From Mesorhizobium sp. 113-3-3 (GTDB lineage Bacteria; Pseudomonadota; Alphaproteobacteria; Rhizobiales; Rhizobiaceae), in contig NZ_AP023243.1 in NCBI RefSeq assembly GCF_016756495.1, positions 992,001 to 1,056,000 of the forward strand: 64,000 nucleotides of DNA, read 5' to 3'. The position numbers were made by a program, and so were the translations under genes. The notes under the pieces were generated by a model that worked only from the letters and a program-made list of their open reading frames with translations, had not been told where the DNA came from and did no database searches. Below, in pieces: positions 25,194 through 34,472 of this stretch. Each line of letters begins with the position of its first letter. Within the stretch, counting starts at the first letter, position 1.

Positions 25194-25330
25194 GGCGCCG
25201 CCCCTCATCTGCCTGTCATCAACGGTTTCGCCAATCACAAGCGTTGCCGAGAATGCGCCGGCGTCGCAGCTAAATCCTCTCGCCCCGTTTACGGGGGGAG
25301 ATGTCCGGCAGGACAGTGAGGGGCAGCGCC
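25194..25330. repeat. Rhizobial intergenic palindromic element, copy D (shortened)
   Basis: Same ends as the element at 1228: GGCGCCGCCCCTCATCTGCC at the left and GTGAGGGGCAGCGCC at the right. It is shorter than copies A and C, with the left internal CTCCCCGT arm missing, so it looks internally deleted. It separates the 3' end of the GNAT gene from the convergent DUF6916-like gene; about 70 bp of unremarkable sequence remain on its right. Confidence 0.8.
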
Positions 25331-25404
25331 GACGGTAAAGATTGTCACATTCGGCCCAGTCACAATCCGGTAGGGCCTCCATGCATGTCGCCCAGAACCG
25401 TGTG

Positions 25405-25674
25405 CTAATTGAACACCGCCTCGTAAAGCCGCCCGGTCGCGTCGGCGGCGACCGGGACGATGAAGATGTCGTGCACCCCGCTTGTGCCGGTGAAGCGATA
25501 GGTCGCCTGCGGCAGCGGCGTTTCGCGCGGGCCCCGGAAGATCAGCGAAAAGCCGCCGCCCGGACGCGGGCTGGCGGGAATAGGTTTGACCGCGCTCAGT
25601 TCCAACGAGACCCACTGGCCGCCGGCTTCCACGGTGAATTCCTGCCCCTGTTCGAAATCCGCTAGCGACGCCAT
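25405..25674 (-). CDS. DUF6916-like protein
   Basis: The 89-residue product is a compact all-beta protein. The N-terminal half is FEQGQEFTVEAGG followed by LELSAVKPIP, then RPGGGFSLIFRGP, LPQATYRF and a terminal GRLYEAVFN. To my recollection this matches the DUF6916 family, of unknown function and often coded near tail-collar genes. The frame is open to 26007, but the ATG at 25674 follows GAGGCGG and starts at the domain border; the longer N-terminus is compositionally random. It is convergent with the collar/propeller/GNAT operon and divergent from sapC, which suggests a shared locus. Confidence 0.65.
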   Translation of the reverse strand: MASLADFEQGQEFTVEAGGQWVSLELSAVKPIPASPRPGGGFSLIFRGPRETPLPQATYRFTGTSGVHDIFIVPVAADATGRLYEAVFN

Positions 25675-25960
25675 GCCATCCGCCTCATTCCACTTGCGTT
25701 GCGGGCGCAATCTCGCCGCTTCGCGGCAGGCTGTCCAGAGGCGGGCGGCAGCCCCGAGCGCCGGGCGAGACAATTCGCCGGGGCAAAGCGCAAAATACCG
25801 CAAGCGTCGTGCTTTTATGCGCGCCACGGACACTGTAGTACTTTGTTCCCGCGCCGGAGTCTTGGCCCAACCAAGATCAGCGCAACAAGAGCAGATGCCA
25901 GTCTTGGGGTCTGATGCGGAACAGCCGGCGCGATCAGCCGGCGGGAGAAAGGGACGGACC

Positions 25961-26746
25961 ATGGCTGATATCGCGGCAAGGACGGAGGCGGCGCAGGCGG
26001 ATGCCATGCCGCTGTTCTATTCCAGGCCCGAAGCGCTCAACCCGGTGCGGCATGGTTCGCTGGGCCTGACCGCGCGCGGCGACTTTGCCTTCGCGCGAGC
26101 CGCGCATGCCATTCCGGTGGTGGCGTCGGAAATGCCGGCGGCGATGCGCTCCTACCCGATCGTCTTCATCGGCCCGGCCAAATCACCTGTCATCATCACC
26201 GGCGTGCGCCAGGGCGAGAACCTGTTCGTCGATGCCGACGGAAGGTGGACCGCGCCGCACTACATCCCCGCCTATGTCCGCCGCTATCCCTTCATCCTTG
26301 CCGAGGATCCGACCACGGCAGGCCGGCTGACGCTGTGCGTGGACCGGGCCAGCGAACGGGTCATCGACCAACTGATGGCGCCATTCCGCGAAGACAAGAT
26401 CGCACCGTTCTTCAGCGGCAACGAGCCGACCGAAGCGACCAAGCAGGCGCTCGCCTTCTGCAACCAGTTCCAGATCGACTTCAGGGCCACACGCGAAATG
26501 ATCGACAAGATCGACGCGCATGGCCTGTTCGCGCCGCGCCAGAGCAAGGTGACGCTGGAAGGCGGCGAAGTGCTCAACCTCACCGATTTCCAGGTGATCG
26601 ACGAGCCGGCCTTCAACAAACTGAGCGACGAGGCCTTCCTCGACCTGAGAAAATCCGGCGCGCTCGGCCTGCTCTACTGCCACCTCGCCTCGACCAACAG
26701 CTGGACATCGCTGGTGCACCAGGCATCGCTGCGCAAGGCGGGGTGA
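25961..26746 (+). CDS. SapC-family protein
   Basis: The 261-residue product fits the SapC family (named after a Campylobacter S-layer gene). Typical features are FYSRPEALNPVRHGSLGL at the start, then FAFARAAHAIPVVASEM, YPIVFIGP, YIPAYVRRYPFIL, and a C-terminal ALGLLYCHLASTNSW. It has no signal peptide. The ATG at 25961 follows GGGACGGACC; the frame is open upstream to 25586 but the extra part overlaps the DUF6916 gene antisense and is not family-like. SapC proteins have no settled function; in several Proteobacteria they sit near surface or tail-like genes, which fits this locus. Confidence 0.8.
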   Translation: MADIAARTEAAQADAMPLFYSRPEALNPVRHGSLGLTARGDFAFARAAHAIPVVASEMPAAMRSYPIVFIGPAKSPVIITGVRQGENLFVDADGRWTAPHYIPAYVRRYPFILAEDPTTAGRLTLCVDRASERVIDQLMAPFREDKIAPFFSGNEPTEATKQALAFCNQFQIDFRATREMIDKIDAHGLFAPRQSKVTLEGGEVLNLTDFQVIDEPAFNKLSDEAFLDLRKSGALGLLYCHLASTNSWTSLVHQASLRKAG

Positions 26747-26829
26747 GGGCGAAATGAGGCTGAAACTGGCTTTCCCCATCGACAGTATTCAGGAAACAGC
26801 GTGCGATTGATTTGTAAGTGCCCTATCGG

Positions 26830-27639
26830 TCAACCCTTCTTCAGTCGAACCGTGACAACCTTTGTCTGGTCGCCTGTACGCTCCACTTCGAGTATTCCGG
26901 AAGCATCGGCCAGATCGCTCAATCGCTTATAGCCGTAGTTTCTGGCGTCGAAGTCTGGAGACTGCTTTGCCAGGTGATCGCCCACGCGCCCGAGGTGGGC
27001 GCGGCCGTCCTCATCCGCTGATGCCTCCACTGCTTTTTGGAGCATGCTCAGCGCGGCCTCGTCCAGTCGACCACTCGCCGCCGCTCCACCCTGCGCTGGA
27101 TCGGCTTTTTCCGTTTCGATTTTGACGGGTACGGCGACAGCCTCAGCTGACTCCCCAACGGCCTTCTCGGGCGTGATCTGGGTTGTCTGCGGCGGCTCTT
27201 CTACCGCGTCGCCGAGCACATCGACATATATGAATTTGTCGCAGGCCGTTATGAACGGACGGAGCGTCTTACGTTCACCGAACCCGTAAACGGTTATGCC
27301 CTGTTCGCGGATGCGTGAAGCGAGCCTCGCGAAATCGCTGTCGCTCGAAACGATGCAGAAACCGGAAAACCGCCCCGTGTAGAGCAGGTCCATCGCGTCG
27401 ATGATCATGGCGCCGTCGGTCGCGTTCTTGCCTTTCGAGTAAGCGAACTGCTGTATGGGCTGAATGGAATGCTCAAGCAAACATTCCTTCCAGCCGTTGA
27501 GGTTTGGCTTCGTCCAATCACCGTAGATTCGCTTGACGCTTGCCGTGCCGTAATTGGCGATCTCCGCGAGAAGTCCTGAGATGATCCTCGGTGATACGTT
27601 GTCGCCGTCAATCAAAAGCGCAAGTGTATCGCTCGTCAT
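26830..27639 (-). CDS. NYN-domain protein with C-terminal OST-HTH/LOTUS domain (LabA-like)
   Basis: The 269-residue product has an N-terminal NYN (PIN-like) nuclease domain, residues about 1-150. The conserved acidic residues are visible: LLIDGDNVSP at the start, GKNATDGAMIIDAMDLLY in the middle and FCIVSSDSDFARLA. After an acidic, Ala-rich linker, about the last 70 residues form an OST-HTH/LOTUS domain (VGDHLAKQSPDFDARNYGY, LSDLADASGILEVE). Proteins of this layout are thought to cut or bind structured RNA. AGGGGGAAAG precedes the ATG. The gene stands alone beside tRNA-Gly and appears less GC-rich than its neighbours, which would fit acquisition at a tRNA gene (inference by eye). Confidence 0.88.
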   Translation of the reverse strand: MTSDTLALLIDGDNVSPRIISGLLAEIANYGTASVKRIYGDWTKPNLNGWKECLLEHSIQPIQQFAYSKGKNATDGAMIIDAMDLLYTGRFSGFCIVSSDSDFARLASRIREQGITVYGFGERKTLRPFITACDKFIYVDVLGDAVEEPPQTTQITPEKAVGESAEAVAVPVKIETEKADPAQGGAAASGRLDEAALSMLQKAVEASADEDGRAHLGRVGDHLAKQSPDFDARNYGYKRLSDLADASGILEVERTGDQTKVVTVRLKKG

Positions 27640-27948
27640 TCAACTTTCCCCCTGCCTGTCTTACACGATAACCCGAATTCCAGGTTTACGACATTTCGAA
27701 TCGCCTGTTTCGAAACCGGCTCGTGCGAGTCTGGAAGCGGTTTCAACAACCAGAGCGGAGCGATGTGAGGGTGTAGAACGCCGGAAGTGCGGAAAGCACC
27801 TGCAGATGACTGCACAAGTGGAGCTCCGGAGGGAGCTCTAAGTGGCACGACGGTTCCTCGATACCTCGGCGGTGCGCTTTGCTCGTAAGAAACAGAATAC
27901 GTCGTGTCGCCGTTATCGGTCGCGATTCCCGTCCGCCCCAAAACGCGA
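27640..27948. other. Non-coding gap upstream of the NYN gene
   Basis: About 310 bp with lower GC than the surroundings and no supportable gene; open frames across it are shadows. It presumably holds the promoter of the NYN gene. I found no direct repeat of the tRNA-Gly 3' end here that would mark an attachment site. Confidence 0.4.
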
Positions 27949-27975
27949 AAAAGCCGCGGCGGACCGCGGCTTTTC
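27949..27975 (-). terminator. Intrinsic terminator of tRNA-Gly
   Basis: A perfect 11-bp stem, AAAAGCCGCGG / CCGCGGCTTTT, with a 4-nt loop. On the minus strand it lies about 25 nt after the tRNA 3' end and is followed by a run of T (CGGCTTTTTCG). The A/T-rich feet could let it work in both directions. Confidence 0.85.
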
Positions 27976-28000
27976 GATGCTTGATTTCCCCTGAGGAAAC

Positions 28001-28075
28001 TGGAGCGGGTGAAGCGATTCGAACGCTCGACCCCAACCTTGGCAAGGTTGTGCTCTACCCCTGAGCTACACCCGC
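28001..28075 (-). tRNA. tRNA-Gly (anticodon GCC)
   Basis: On the minus strand the molecule starts GCGGGTGTAGCTCAG and ends CACCCGC-T-CCA, giving a perfect 7-bp acceptor stem and an encoded CCA. The anticodon arm is CAACC-TTGCCAA-GGTTG, so the anticodon is GCC. The T arm contains GTTCGAATC. Length is 75 nt with CCA. A terminator follows directly. Confidence 0.95.
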
Positions 28076-28287
28076 TCACACGGCGTCTTGGCCGCAAGCC
28101 GGGCCTATATGGCTTAAGAGCGCGGCGATTGCAACAGGGAAATCGCAGGCTTTTTTCAACATGCCAAACGATGCCGGCAAACCGCCCGCAACGCGCGGAT
28201 TTCGCCACGCCGTTGCGCGATGGCCTTGTGTCGGCCACCGCATTGGCCGTAAACGGCAAGGCGGGAAAACGACGAAGAAGACGATCG

Positions 28288-28785
28288 ATGCCGAAGACCG
28301 AAGCCGAACTTTTTGCCTTTCTCGCCGAACTCGGCATCGCCGTTTCGACGAAACGCCATGCGCCGCTCTATACGGTGGCCGATTCGCAGGCGCTGCGCGG
28401 CGAAATCGCCGGCGGGCACACGAAGAACCTGTTCCTGAAGGACAAGAAGGACAATTTCTTCCTGGTCACTGTCGGCGAGGACGCCGTCGTAGACCTCAAG
28501 CAGATCCACCAGCTGATCGGCGCCGCCGGCCGTGTTTCCTTCGGCAAGCCGGAGATGCTGATGGAGCTTCTGGGCGTCTCGCCGGGCGCCGTCACCGTCT
28601 TCGGCGTCATCAACGACACGGCAAAGCGCGTGAAGCTGGTGCTCGACGAGGATTTGATGGCGCATGCCGTCATCAACGCGCATCCGCTGACCAATGAGGC
28701 GACGACATCGATCGCCGCTGCCGATCTCATCAGATTCGTCGAGGCAACCGGGCACGATGCTGCTATCTTGAAAGTCTCGGCTTGA
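28288..28785 (+). CDS. YbaK/ProX-type prolyl-tRNA editing domain protein
   Basis: The 165-residue product is a freestanding aminoacyl-tRNA editing protein of the YbaK/ProXp class, expected to hydrolyse mischarged tRNA(Pro). The family core is visible: STKRHAPLYTV near the N-terminus, HTKNLFLKDKKDNFFLVTV with the conserved Lys, and a C-terminal INAHPLTNEATTSI. The ATG at 28288 has GAAGAAG upstream; a longer frame back to 28009 would run through the tRNA gene and is rejected. A thioredoxin-like gene follows 82 nt downstream on the same strand. Confidence 0.88.
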   Translation: MPKTEAELFAFLAELGIAVSTKRHAPLYTVADSQALRGEIAGGHTKNLFLKDKKDNFFLVTVGEDAVVDLKQIHQLIGAAGRVSFGKPEMLMELLGVSPGAVTVFGVINDTAKRVKLVLDEDLMAHAVINAHPLTNEATTSIAAADLIRFVEATGHDAAILKVSA

Positions 28786-28867
28786 TCGCCACATGCATGG
28801 CGAAACCGACTTCCAATGACATGGCGCCGACCCCGCGGGCCGGCGGCGCGACCGAAAGGGTGACGAG

Positions 28868-29872
28868 ATGAGCGACAACAAGCCGTTTGGCGGGTCATTC
28901 GGCAGCAGCGGCGGCCAGTATGCCACCACCGTTCAGTATGGCGCAGCGCCCCCCGCGCCGGCAAAGGTCTCGCTTGGCGATGCGCCGGCCGCGCCCCCGG
29001 CCGATGTCATCAAGGACACCACGACCGCGGCCTTCGCCGCCGACGTCATCCAGGAATCGCGCCGCCAGCCGGTGCTGGTGGATTTCTGGGCGCCGTGGTG
29101 CGGCCCCTGCAAGCAGCTGACGCCGCAGCTGGAAAAGGCGGTCCGGGCCGCCGGCGGCAAGGTCAAGCTGGTCAAGATGAACATCGACGATCATCCTTCG
29201 ATCGCCGGCCAGCTCGGCATCCAGTCCATTCCGGCGGTCATCGCCTTCAAGGACGGCCAGCCGGTCGACGGCTTCATGGGCGCCATCCCGGAGAGCCAGA
29301 TCAACGAATTCATCACCAAGGTCGGCGGCAAGGGCAATGGTGCTGCGGCCGTGGCCGAGGCGCTGGCAGCGGCAGCGGAAGCGCGCGACGCCGGCGACAT
29401 GCAGACCGCCGCAGACATTTTCGACGCCATCCTGGCGCAGGCGCCGGAGACGATCGAGGCAATCGCCGGGCTGGGCGATCTGCTGTTCGAGGCCGGCGAC
29501 ACGCAAGGCGCCGAGGCCTTGCTGGCAACAGCACCCGAGGCCAAGAAGGACGCGCCAGTTCTTGCCGCCTTGCGCGCCAAGATGGCGCTGGCCGCGCAAG
29601 CGGCGGAGCTGGGCAATCCGGCCGAGTTCGAGCGCCGCCTGGCCGAAAACCCGAAAGACCATCAGGCGCGTTTCGACCTCGCCATGATCCAGAACGCCAG
29701 GGGCGAACGCACGGCGGCAGCCGACAATCTGCTGGCCATCATCAAGGCCGATCGCGGCTGGAACGAGGATGGCGCGAGGGCGCAGTTGCTGCAATTCTTC
29801 GAGGCCTGGGGCATGACCGACGAGGCGACGCTGGCCGCGCGGCGCAAATTGTCGGCGCTGCTGTTTTCCTGA
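28868..29872 (+). CDS. Thioredoxin-TPR co-chaperone (CnoX/YbbN-like)
   Basis: The 334-residue product has a Gly/Ala-rich N-terminal segment, a thioredoxin domain with an intact WCGPC redox motif (VDFWAPWCGPCKQL, about residues 74-87) and cis-Pro loop (IQSIPAVIAF), and a C-terminal helical region of about 190 residues with TPR-like repeats. Proteins of this layout (CnoX) protect substrates from over-oxidation and hand them to chaperones. AAAGGGTGACG precedes the ATG. The order thioredoxin - Lon-N - Trm112 is, to my knowledge, kept in related rhizobia, but 121 nt separate this gene from the next. Confidence 0.9.
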   Translation: MSDNKPFGGSFGSSGGQYATTVQYGAAPPAPAKVSLGDAPAAPPADVIKDTTTAAFAADVIQESRRQPVLVDFWAPWCGPCKQLTPQLEKAVRAAGGKVKLVKMNIDDHPSIAGQLGIQSIPAVIAFKDGQPVDGFMGAIPESQINEFITKVGGKGNGAAAVAEALAAAAEARDAGDMQTAADIFDAILAQAPETIEAIAGLGDLLFEAGDTQGAEALLATAPEAKKDAPVLAALRAKMALAAQAAELGNPAEFERRLAENPKDHQARFDLAMIQNARGERTAAADNLLAIIKADRGWNEDGARAQLLQFFEAWGMTDEATLAARRKLSALLFS

Positions 29873-29993
29873 GCCGGAGGCTGTTTCGTCGCACGGGCTT
29901 GTGGTCGGCGGCGGCCGCGCCAGATTAGGAAGCTGACTTCGGCCTAGCCGACGATCCCGGCGGCGGGCGCAAGAAGTCGATCGGAGGAATGTG

Positions 29994-30665
29994 GTGCAAG
30001 CGGGAAACGCGCATTACCGGCTGGCCAAGGATCTGCCGTCGACGATCCCGATCTTTCCGCTCGAGGGGGCGCTTTTGCTGCCGGGCGGCCGCATGCCGCT
30101 CAACATCTTCGAGCCGCGCTATCTGCAGATGGTGGATGAAGCGGTCGCCGGCTCGCGGCTGATCGGCGTGATCCAGCCGCGTCTCGACGGCGCGCTGCGC
30201 GAGGATGGCGAGCCGGAGCTTTGCAATGTCGGCTGCGCCGGCCGCATCATCGCCTTCTCCGAGACCGGCGACGGCCGTTACCTGATTTCGCTGCAGGGCG
30301 TGTTCCGCTTCCGCATCGCCCATGAACTGACGGTCAAGACCCCGTTTCGCCAGGCCAAGCCGGCGCCCTTCCTCGCCGATCTCGACGACGATCCGGCGGC
30401 CAACGAGATCGACCGGCCGGCGCTGCTCAAGGCGTTTCGCGCCTATCTTCAGGCCAATGATCTCGAGGCCGACTGGGAAAGCGTCAGCCGCGCCGAAAAT
30501 GCCATGCTGGTCAACGCGCTGTCGATGATGGCGCCCTACGGGCCGGCCGAGAAACAGGCGCTGCTTGAAGCCGCCGACCTGAAGACGCGGGCCGAGACGC
30601 TGATCGCCATCACCGAAATGGCGCTGGCGCGCGAGAATGAGGATTTTGGTTCAAGTCTTCAATGA
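29994..30665 (+). CDS. Lon N-terminal (LON substrate-binding) domain protein
   Basis: The roughly 223-residue product has only the N-terminal substrate-binding domain of Lon protease: STIPIFPLEGALLLPGG, LNIFEPRYLQMV, LCNVGCAGRIIAF and YLISLQGVFRFRI. The AAA+ and protease domains are absent, as usual for this stand-alone family. GGAGG at 29983-29987 can serve GTG codons at 29991 or 29994; I prefer 29994 for its 6-nt spacing. An ATG at 29989 is out of frame. Its partner is unknown; location between a co-chaperone and Trm112 suggests protein quality control (inference). Confidence 0.88.
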   Translation: MQAGNAHYRLAKDLPSTIPIFPLEGALLLPGGRMPLNIFEPRYLQMVDEAVAGSRLIGVIQPRLDGALREDGEPELCNVGCAGRIIAFSETGDGRYLISLQGVFRFRIAHELTVKTPFRQAKPAPFLADLDDDPAANEIDRPALLKAFRAYLQANDLEADWESVSRAENAMLVNALSMMAPYGPAEKQALLEAADLKTRAETLIAITEMALARENEDFGSSLQ

Positions 30666-30674
30666 GAGGGCACG

Positions 30675-30914
30675 ATGGCGGCGGATGGGCGTGACGGAAA
30701 GAAGATCGATGTCGACCCCAAGCTGCTGGAGCTTTTGGCCTGCCCGCTGACCAAGGGGCCGCTGGCCTGGGATCCGGAGCGTGGTGAGCTCATCTCGCGG
30801 GTCGCCAAGCTCGCCTATCCGGTGCGCGACGGCATCCCGATCATGCTGCCTTCCGAGGCGCGGACACTGTCGGCGGAGGATGTGCTGGCGCCGCCGAGGC
30901 TGGGTGGGCCTTAG
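30675..30914 (+). CDS. Trm112-family protein
   Basis: The 79-residue product fits the Trm112 family of small methyltransferase partners: [17 protein letters not shown], then [18 protein letters not shown]. As in many bacterial members only one of the eukaryotic zinc-site cysteines is left. It starts 9 nt after the Lon-N gene with GAGAGGGCACG upstream, so the two are cotranscribed. Its stop codon overlaps the left end of the palindromic element at 30913. Confidence 0.9.
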   Translation: MAADGRDGKKIDVDPKLLELLACPLTKGPLAWDPERGELISRVAKLAYPVRDGIPIMLPSEARTLSAEDVLAPPRLGGP

Positions 30915-31074
30915 GGTATGTCGATATTCAGGTGAGGCCGGCCTGCAAACGGGTGATACCTGCGCTTCCCCGTTCTACTGCGTCGCAGTAGAACTGTGCT
31001 CACGTACGAAAAGTACGCTCCGCTTCGGTTCTCGGCATTTTCGGCTCGGCCTGACCTGAATCTCGACATACCCT
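30913..31074. repeat. 162-bp inverted-repeat element after the Trm112 gene
   Basis: The ends are imperfect inverted copies: AGGGTATGTCGATATTCAGG at the left and CCTGAATCTCGACATACCCT at the right. Nested hairpins lie inside (TTCTACTGCGTCGCAGTAGA; CGTACGAAAAGTACG). It belongs to a different family from the RIME-like elements. It is non-coding, could fold almost completely in RNA, and separates two convergent transcription units. Confidence 0.8.
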
Positions 31075-31115
31075 GCCGCGCCGCCAAATGCTGAAGGTCG
31101 CCAAGCGCGACAGCC

Positions 31116-34100
31116 CTACTGAAAATTGCGGCCCTTGGGCATGACGCTTTCCGCCTCTTCCGACAGTGTTGCGAGGTCGTGCCTTGCCGGCGCCTTCCCT
31201 ATCTCGGGCCGGCTGGGGCGATCCGAGCCTGCCTCTCTGGCGTTCGCCATCGGCTGGGCACCCGGCGCTCCAGCCCCGCTGACCTTCTCCAGAAGCACGG
31301 TCAGCCAGGGCGTCAGGTCCTCGATCTTTTCCGCGACGATATGGATGACACCGGATTCCGACTGCAATTTGCCGCTGACCTTGACGAAGCGCGCGCCCAT
31401 GACGATGGGGCGGAAGCGGGTAAAGGTCCGCTCCCAGAAGATGACGTTGGCGACGGCCTTGTCGTCCTCCAGCGTCAGGAAGATCGCATTGCCCTTGCCT
31501 GGACGCTGGCGCACCAGCACCAGGCCGGCGACGGAGACCCGCCTGCCGTCGCGCACCGATGGCAGGTTGGCATTGGGCGTGACGCCGGCGCGGTCGAGCC
31601 GTTCGCGCAGGAAGGCGACCGGATGCGCCTTCAGCGACAGGCCGAGCGAGCGGTAGTCGTGGATGACATGCTCGCCGAGCGGCATTTTCGGCAGCTTCGT
31701 CTCCGGCTCCAGTTCGCGCAGGCGCAGCGCCGGCTGGTCGAACAGCGGCAGCTTTTCGGCGGCACTCCTGGCGCCCAGCGCCCGCACCTCCCACAGTGCG
31801 GCACGGCGGTCGAGGCCGATCGAGCGGAAGGCGTCGGCCTGGGCCAGGCGCTCGATCTCGCCGACATCGAGGCCTGAACGCAGCCAGACATCCCGGACGG
31901 TCGAGTAGCCTGAGCCGCGTCGCGCGACGAATTGCTCCATGCGTTCCTCGGACAGGCCCTTGATCTGCCGGAAGCCGAGCCGCACCGCATGGCTCGTCTC
32001 GATGACGCCGCGCATCTCAGCATGGCGCGGCAGGATGCGGGCCGGATCGAAAGGCGCTTTTTCCAGGGTGCAGTCCCAGACGGAATAATTGACGTCGACG
32101 TCGCGGATGTCGACGCCATGATCGCGCGCGTCGCGCACCAGCTGGGCCGGCTGGTAGAACCCCATCGGCTGCGAATTCAGGATCGCGGCGCAGAACACGT
32201 CGGGATAGAAGGTCTTGAACCAGCAGGAGGCATAGACGAGCAAGGCGAAGGAGGCGGCGTGGCTCTCGGGAAAGCCATATTCGCCAAAACCCTCGATCTG
32301 CTTGAAGCAGCGCTCGGCGAAGTCCCTGGTGTAGCCCTTGCCGACCATGCCGTTGATCATACGGTCGCGGTAATTGCCGATGGTGCCGGTGCGCTTGAAG
32401 GTGGCCATGGCGCGGCGCAGTTCATCGGCCTCGCCCGGTTTGAAACCGCCGGCGACGATAGCGATATTCATAGCCTGTTCCTGAAACAGGGGCACACCAA
32501 GTGTCTTGCTCAGGATCGCTTCCAGCTCCGGCTTTTGATATTCGGGCTTTTCCTTGCCTTGCCGGCGGCGCAGATAAGGGTGGACCATGTCGCCCTGGAT
32601 CGGGCCGGGCCGCACGATCGCCACCTCTATGACGAGGTCATAGAAATCCTTTGGTTTGAGCCTTGGCAGCATCGACATCTGGGCGCGAGACTCGATCTGG
32701 AAGACGCCGAGCGTGTCGGCGCGGCCGATCATGTCGTAGACGCGCCTGTCTTCCGGCGGCAAGGTGGCCAGCACATAGGGTTGGCCATAGTCATCCCGTG
32801 CCTTCGGATAATGGTCCGTAAGCAAGGTGAAGGCGCGCTGCAGGCAGGTCAGCATGCCGAGCGCCAGCACATCGACTTTCAGGATCTTCACCGCGTCGAG
32901 ATCGTCCTTGTCCCATTCGACCATCTTGCGCTCGTCCATCGCCGTCTTGACGATGGGCACGATCTCGTCGAGCCGGTCCCTGGTGATGACGAAGCCGCCG
33001 ACATGCTGGGAGAGATGGCGGGGAAAGCCCATGATCTCATTGGCGCGTTCCATCACATGCTGCGACACCGGGTCGGTGCGGTCGAGACCGCCGGCGCGGG
33101 CTTCCTTCTCACCGAGTTCCGAGGTCGACCAGCCCCAGATAGAGCCGGACAGCGATGCCCGGACATCCTCCGACAGGCCCATGGCCTTCGACACTTCGCG
33201 CAGCGCCGAGCGGCCGCGATAGCTGATGACGGCGGCGGCGAGTGCGGTTCGCTTGGAGCTGTATTTCTCGTAGATGTACTGGATGACGGTTTCGCGCTTT
33301 TCGTGCTCGAAGTCGACGTCGATGTCTGGAGGTTCGTTCCTTTCCTCGGAAATGAAGCGCTCGAAAAGCGAATCGATTTTCTCGGGTCCCACTTCGGTGA
33401 TGCCGATGCAGAAGCAAACCACCGAATTGGCAGCCGAACCACGACCCTGGCAGAGAATGTCCTGGCTGCGGGCGAATTTGACGATGTCGTAGACGGTCAG
33501 GAAGTAACGGGCATAGTTGAGGCGCTCGATCAGAACGAGCTCTTCCTCGATGCGCTTGATCACCGAAGCGGGCACGCCCGAGGGATAGCGCCGCGCCGCC
33601 CCCTCCCGCGCCAGCCTCTCCAGCTCGGCCTGCGGCCCTAGACCCGATTCCGTCGGCTCGTCGGGATAATTGTACTGGAGGTCGCTGAGCGAGAAGGTCA
33701 GCTCTTCGGCGAACCGCAACGTCTCGGCCAGTGCCTGCGGATGCCTGCGGAACAGCCGGGCCATTTCCAGCGGCGGCTTCAGATGGCGTTCGGCATTGGC
33801 GGTCAGTTCCAGCCCGACCTCGGCGACGGGCGTGTTGAGGCGGATCGCGGTCAGCACGTCCTGCAGCGGGCGCCGTTCGGCGGTATGGTAGAGGACATCG
33901 TTGGTCGCCATCAGCGGGATGCCGGTCATTTCGGACATTGCCGCCGCCTGCTCGATGCGGAACCGGTCATTGCCGGCATAGCAGGGTGAGACGCCAAGCC
34001 GCAGGGCCCTGCCGAAGCGGTCCTTGAGCTGGGCAAGCCCGGCAAGACCGTCTTCAGCGCCCGCCGCCAGGTCGGGCAGGACCGCCAGCGACATCAGATC

Positions 34101-34472
34101 CCCCCATTCGAACAGGTCGCCGCGCTGGAGCAGCGTCGCGCCCTTTTCGGTCTCCTCGCGCAGATTGGCTTGCGTCAGCATGCGGCACAGATGGCCCCAG
34201 CCGGCGCGGTTCCGGGGATAGGCGAGAATGTCAGGCGTGCCGTCGGCAAAAACCAGCCGGCAGCCGGGGTGATAGGCAAGTTTTTCGACCTTGGCCTGCT
34301 GCCAGGCGCGCACGACGCCCGCCACCGTGTTGCGGTCGGCAAGACCGATCGCCGAAAAACCCATGAGCTTGGCCGCGACCACCAACTCCTCCGGCTTGGA
34401 CGCACCGCGCAGGAAGGAGAAATTCGACTGGATGCCGAACTCGGCATAGGGGATGACGGTCAGCGCGTTCAT
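31116..34472 (-). CDS. dnaE2: Error-prone DNA polymerase DnaE2 (ImuC)
   Basis: The 1,118-residue product is a C-family DNA polymerase alpha subunit of the DnaE2/ImuC type, used in SOS mutagenesis. The order is an N-terminal PHP domain ([28 protein letters not shown]), the polymerase core with the catalytic [13 protein letters not shown] segment and [12 protein letters not shown], fingers and tandem HhH regions, and an OB-fold near the C-terminus ([20 protein letters not shown]). The start at 34472 overlaps the imuB stop in ATGA, indicating translational coupling; the longer open frame upstream is antisense-like. It works with ImuA and ImuB, and the whole cassette lies under a LexA box. Confidence 0.95.
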   Translation of the reverse strand: MNALTVIPYAEFGIQSNFSFLRGASKPEELVVAAKLMGFSAIGLADRNTVAGVVRAWQQAKVEKLAYHPGCRLVFADGTPDILAYPRNRAGWGHLCRMLTQANLREETEKGATLLQRGDLFEWGDLMSLAVLPDLAAGAEDGLAGLAQLKDRFGRALRLGVSPCYAGNDRFRIEQAAAMSEMTGIPLMATNDVLYHTAERRPLQDVLTAIRLNTPVAEVGLELTANAERHLKPPLEMARLFRRHPQALAETLRFAEELTFSLSDLQYNYPDEPTESGLGPQAELERLAREGAARRYPSGVPASVIKRIEEELVLIERLNYARYFLTVYDIVKFARSQDILCQGRGSAANSVVCFCIGITEVGPEKIDSLFERFISEERNEPPDIDVDFEHEKRETVIQYIYEKYSSKRTALAAAVISYRGRSALREVSKAMGLSEDVRASLSGSIWGWSTSELGEKEARAGGLDRTDPVSQHVMERANEIMGFPRHLSQHVGGFVITRDRLDEIVPIVKTAMDERKMVEWDKDDLDAVKILKVDVLALGMLTCLQRAFTLLTDHYPKARDDYGQPYVLATLPPEDRRVYDMIGRADTLGVFQIESRAQMSMLPRLKPKDFYDLVIEVAIVRPGPIQGDMVHPYLRRRQGKEKPEYQKPELEAILSKTLGVPLFQEQAMNIAIVAGGFKPGEADELRRAMATFKRTGTIGNYRDRMINGMVGKGYTRDFAERCFKQIEGFGEYGFPESHAASFALLVYASCWFKTFYPDVFCAAILNSQPMGFYQPAQLVRDARDHGVDIRDVDVNYSVWDCTLEKAPFDPARILPRHAEMRGVIETSHAVRLGFRQIKGLSEERMEQFVARRGSGYSTVRDVWLRSGLDVGEIERLAQADAFRSIGLDRRAALWEVRALGARSAAEKLPLFDQPALRLRELEPETKLPKMPLGEHVIHDYRSLGLSLKAHPVAFLRERLDRAGVTPNANLPSVRDGRRVSVAGLVLVRQRPGKGNAIFLTLEDDKAVANVIFWERTFTRFRPIVMGARFVKVSGKLQSESGVIHIVAEKIEDLTPWLTVLLEKVSGAGAPGAQPMANAREAGSDRPSRPEIGKAPARHDLATLSEEAESVMPKGRNFQ

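Noticed and set aside
27636-28337. A 233-codon minus-strand frame upstream of the NYN gene
   Set aside because: It reads through the tRNA-Gly gene and its terminator.
31932-33641. A 569-codon frame antisense to dnaE2
   Set aside because: Shadow of a strongly supported polymerase gene; product is low-complexity His/Asp/Arg-rich.
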